Below are positions 62,816 to 64,000 of a DNA stretch of 64,000 nt, piece after piece. The stretch comes from Acetobacter sacchari. GTDB taxonomy: Bacteria; Pseudomonadota; Alphaproteobacteria; Acetobacterales; Acetobacteraceae. The DNA lies in contig NZ_JAFVMF010000014.1 in assembly GCF_017377715.1 (NCBI RefSeq), forward strand, positions 1 to 64,000, given 5' to 3'. The first letter of the stretch is position 1. Every line of letters begins with the position of its first letter. Position numbers and translations under genes: made by a program. The notes beneath the pieces were generated by a model. It had not been told where the DNA came from, did no database searches, and saw nothing but the letters and a program-made list of their open reading frames with translations.

Positions 62816-64000
62816 ATGTCATCCGCATCTTCAAGCCCGAACCCGGATTGCGGTCGCTCCGTGAACCGAACCGACCCTCTCGGCGCGCTGGCTACGACCG
62901 ACCGTCTGTTCTTCGAACGCACAGGCGCCAGACTTGATCGCTCGGCCGCAGAAGCGCTGACGGCGAGCGCGCTGGAAGGCATGGACGACGGGGAACTCTT
63001 CCTCGAATACCGGGAGAGCGAGGGCGTCTCGCTCGAAGATGGCGTCATCCGCACCGCATCCTTCAACACCAGCGCCGGTTTCGGGCTGCGCAGCGTGCTG
63101 GGCGAGGAGTCGGGTTTCGCGCATTCCGATGAAATCAGCGAAGAGTCGTTGCTGCGCGCGGGCGAGACGGTCCGCGCGGTGCGTGCAGGCCGCTCCGGCG
63201 TCCGTGCCGAGCCGCCCCGCGCCACCAATGCGCGCCTGTACAGCGAGCTCAACCCGCTGCACGACACCGATTTCAGCTTGCGCGCCGCAGTCCTGAGCGA
63301 GATCGACGCTTATGCGCGCGGCAAAGACTCCCGGGTCGTGCAGGTCATGGCGTCTCTCAGCGCCGAGTGGCAGGCGGTGCAGATCATCCGCGCCGACGGA
63401 CAGCGCGTGGCCGACCTGCGGCCTCTGGTTCGGTTGAACGTCTCCGTCGTTGTGGAGAAGGACGGACGGCGCGAGAGCGGCTCCCACGGGCAGGGCGGTC
63501 GCTTCGACATCACGCGGATGCTCACGCCCGATGTCTGGCGCGATGCGGTGGACGAAGCGCTGCGGATGGCGCTGGTCAATCTCGACGCGCGTCCGGCGCC
63601 GGCCGGGGAAATGGAGATCGTGCTCGGTTCCGGCTGGCCGGGCATCCTGCTGCACGAAGCCGTCGGCCACGGTCTTGAGGGCGACTTCAACCGCAAGGGC
63701 ACCTCGATGTTCGCCGGACTGGTCGGCAAGCGCGTCGCAAGCCCAGGCGTCACGGTGATCGACGACGGCACGCTGCCGGATCGTCGCGGCAGCCTGACCG
63801 TCGATGACGAAGGCACCCCGTCCGGACGCACCGTCATGATCGAGGACGGCATCCTGACCGGCTTCATTCAGGACCGCATGAACGCGCGTCTGATGGGCGT
63901 CGCGCCGACCGGCAACGGGCGGAGGCAGTCATACGCCTACTCCCCGATGCCGCGCATGACCAACACGCTGATGCTGGGCGGCGACGCGACGACCGAGGAC
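62816..64000 (+). CDS. tldD: TldD metalloprotease, 5' part (continues past the window)
   Basis: The frame starts MSSASSSPNPDCGRSVNR and runs open to the window edge, 395 codons. The signature zinc motif is HEAVGHGLEGD with His280, Glu281 and His285. Downstream MIEDGILTGFIQDRMNARLMG and RMTNTLMLGG are typical of TldD. TldD/TldE cleaves modified peptides (microcin B17, CcdA). The end lies outside the window. Confidence 0.95.
   Translation, partial: MSSASSSPNPDCGRSVNRTDPLGALATTDRLFFERTGARLDRSAAEALTASALEGMDDGELFLEYRESEGVSLEDGVIRTASFNTSAGFGLRSVLGEESGFAHSDEISEESLLRAGETVRAVRAGRSGVRAEPPRATNARLYSELNPLHDTDFSLRAAVLSEIDAYARGKDSRVVQVMASLSAEWQAVQIIRADGQRVADLRPLVRLNVSVVVEKDGRRESGSHGQGGRFDITRMLTPDVWRDAVDEALRMALVNLDARPAPAGEMEIVLGSGWPGILLHEAVGHGLEGDFNRKGTSMFAGLVGKRVASPGVTVIDDGTLPDRRGSLTVDDEGTPSGRTVMIEDGILTGFIQDRMNARLMGVAPTGNGRRQSYAYSPMPRMTNTLMLGGDATTED

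Noticed and set aside
1..64000. CRISPR array or insertion sequence with terminal repeats
   Set aside because: I saw no regularly spaced direct repeats of 25-40 bases and no intact transposase.

Overview
The window comes from the chromosome of a GC-rich alphaproteobacterium, most likely an acetic acid bacterium (Acetobacteraceae). The evidence is the conserved gene neighbourhoods (def-COQ9, bamE/yceD-rpmF-plsX-fabH-ihfA-merR, chvG-chvI, grpE-dnaK-dnaJ) and the set of periplasmic and envelope enzymes. I cannot name a genus from sequence alone.

Layout. 1-1.0 kb: a truncated serine recombinase and tRNA-Arg. 1.3-6 kb: rpsU, then peptide deformylase, a COQ9-family protein, a MarR regulator, an OmpR-type response regulator and a sensor kinase. 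6-10.9 kb: BamE, the YceD/DUF177 protein, ribosomal protein L32, PlsX, FabH, IHF-alpha and a MerR regulator (envelope and fatty-acid start-up plus a nucleoid protein). 10.9-30.5 kb: tRNA-Pro(GGG), followed at once by a contractile-tail prophage-like element. 30.7-52 kb: DsbA-like thioredoxin, secreted phosphoesterase, di-haem cytochrome c, sugar porter, S9 peptidase, DedA, SDR, MscS, LeuB, FUSC transporter, Apt, hybrid histidine kinase, Bcr/CflA-type MFS, TVP38-type membrane protein and haem A synthase. 52-64 kb: a solitary UreE, ChvG/ChvI, GrpE/DnaK/DnaJ, a periplasmic trehalase with long disordered extensions, and the 5' part of tldD, which runs off the window.

The prophage-like element is the most unusual part. 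It has a divergent S24 repressor and HTH control region, then a tightly coupled run of packaging, head, connector and contractile-tail genes in Mu/P2-like order. I found no integrase or transposase, no replication genes, no lysis genes and no tail-fibre gene. Three features stand out. (1) A connector-region protein is fused to a GH99/WbsX-like glycan-acting domain. (2) The tail-assembly chaperone has a textbook -1 slippery heptamer, A AAA AAC, directly before its stop codon, and this fuses it in frame to an extension. (3) The tape-measure slot holds a very AT-rich gene that is split into four frames. All three joints can be explained by an 8-nt homopolymer (A8, A8, T8) read one base longer. 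Restoring them gives one 425-codon frame with a good ribosome binding site at its start and an ATGA overlap with the next gene at its end.

These features suggest either a decaying prophage or a domesticated, gene-transfer-agent-like or headed tailocin-like particle whose expression may depend on recoding. The sequence alone cannot separate these options.
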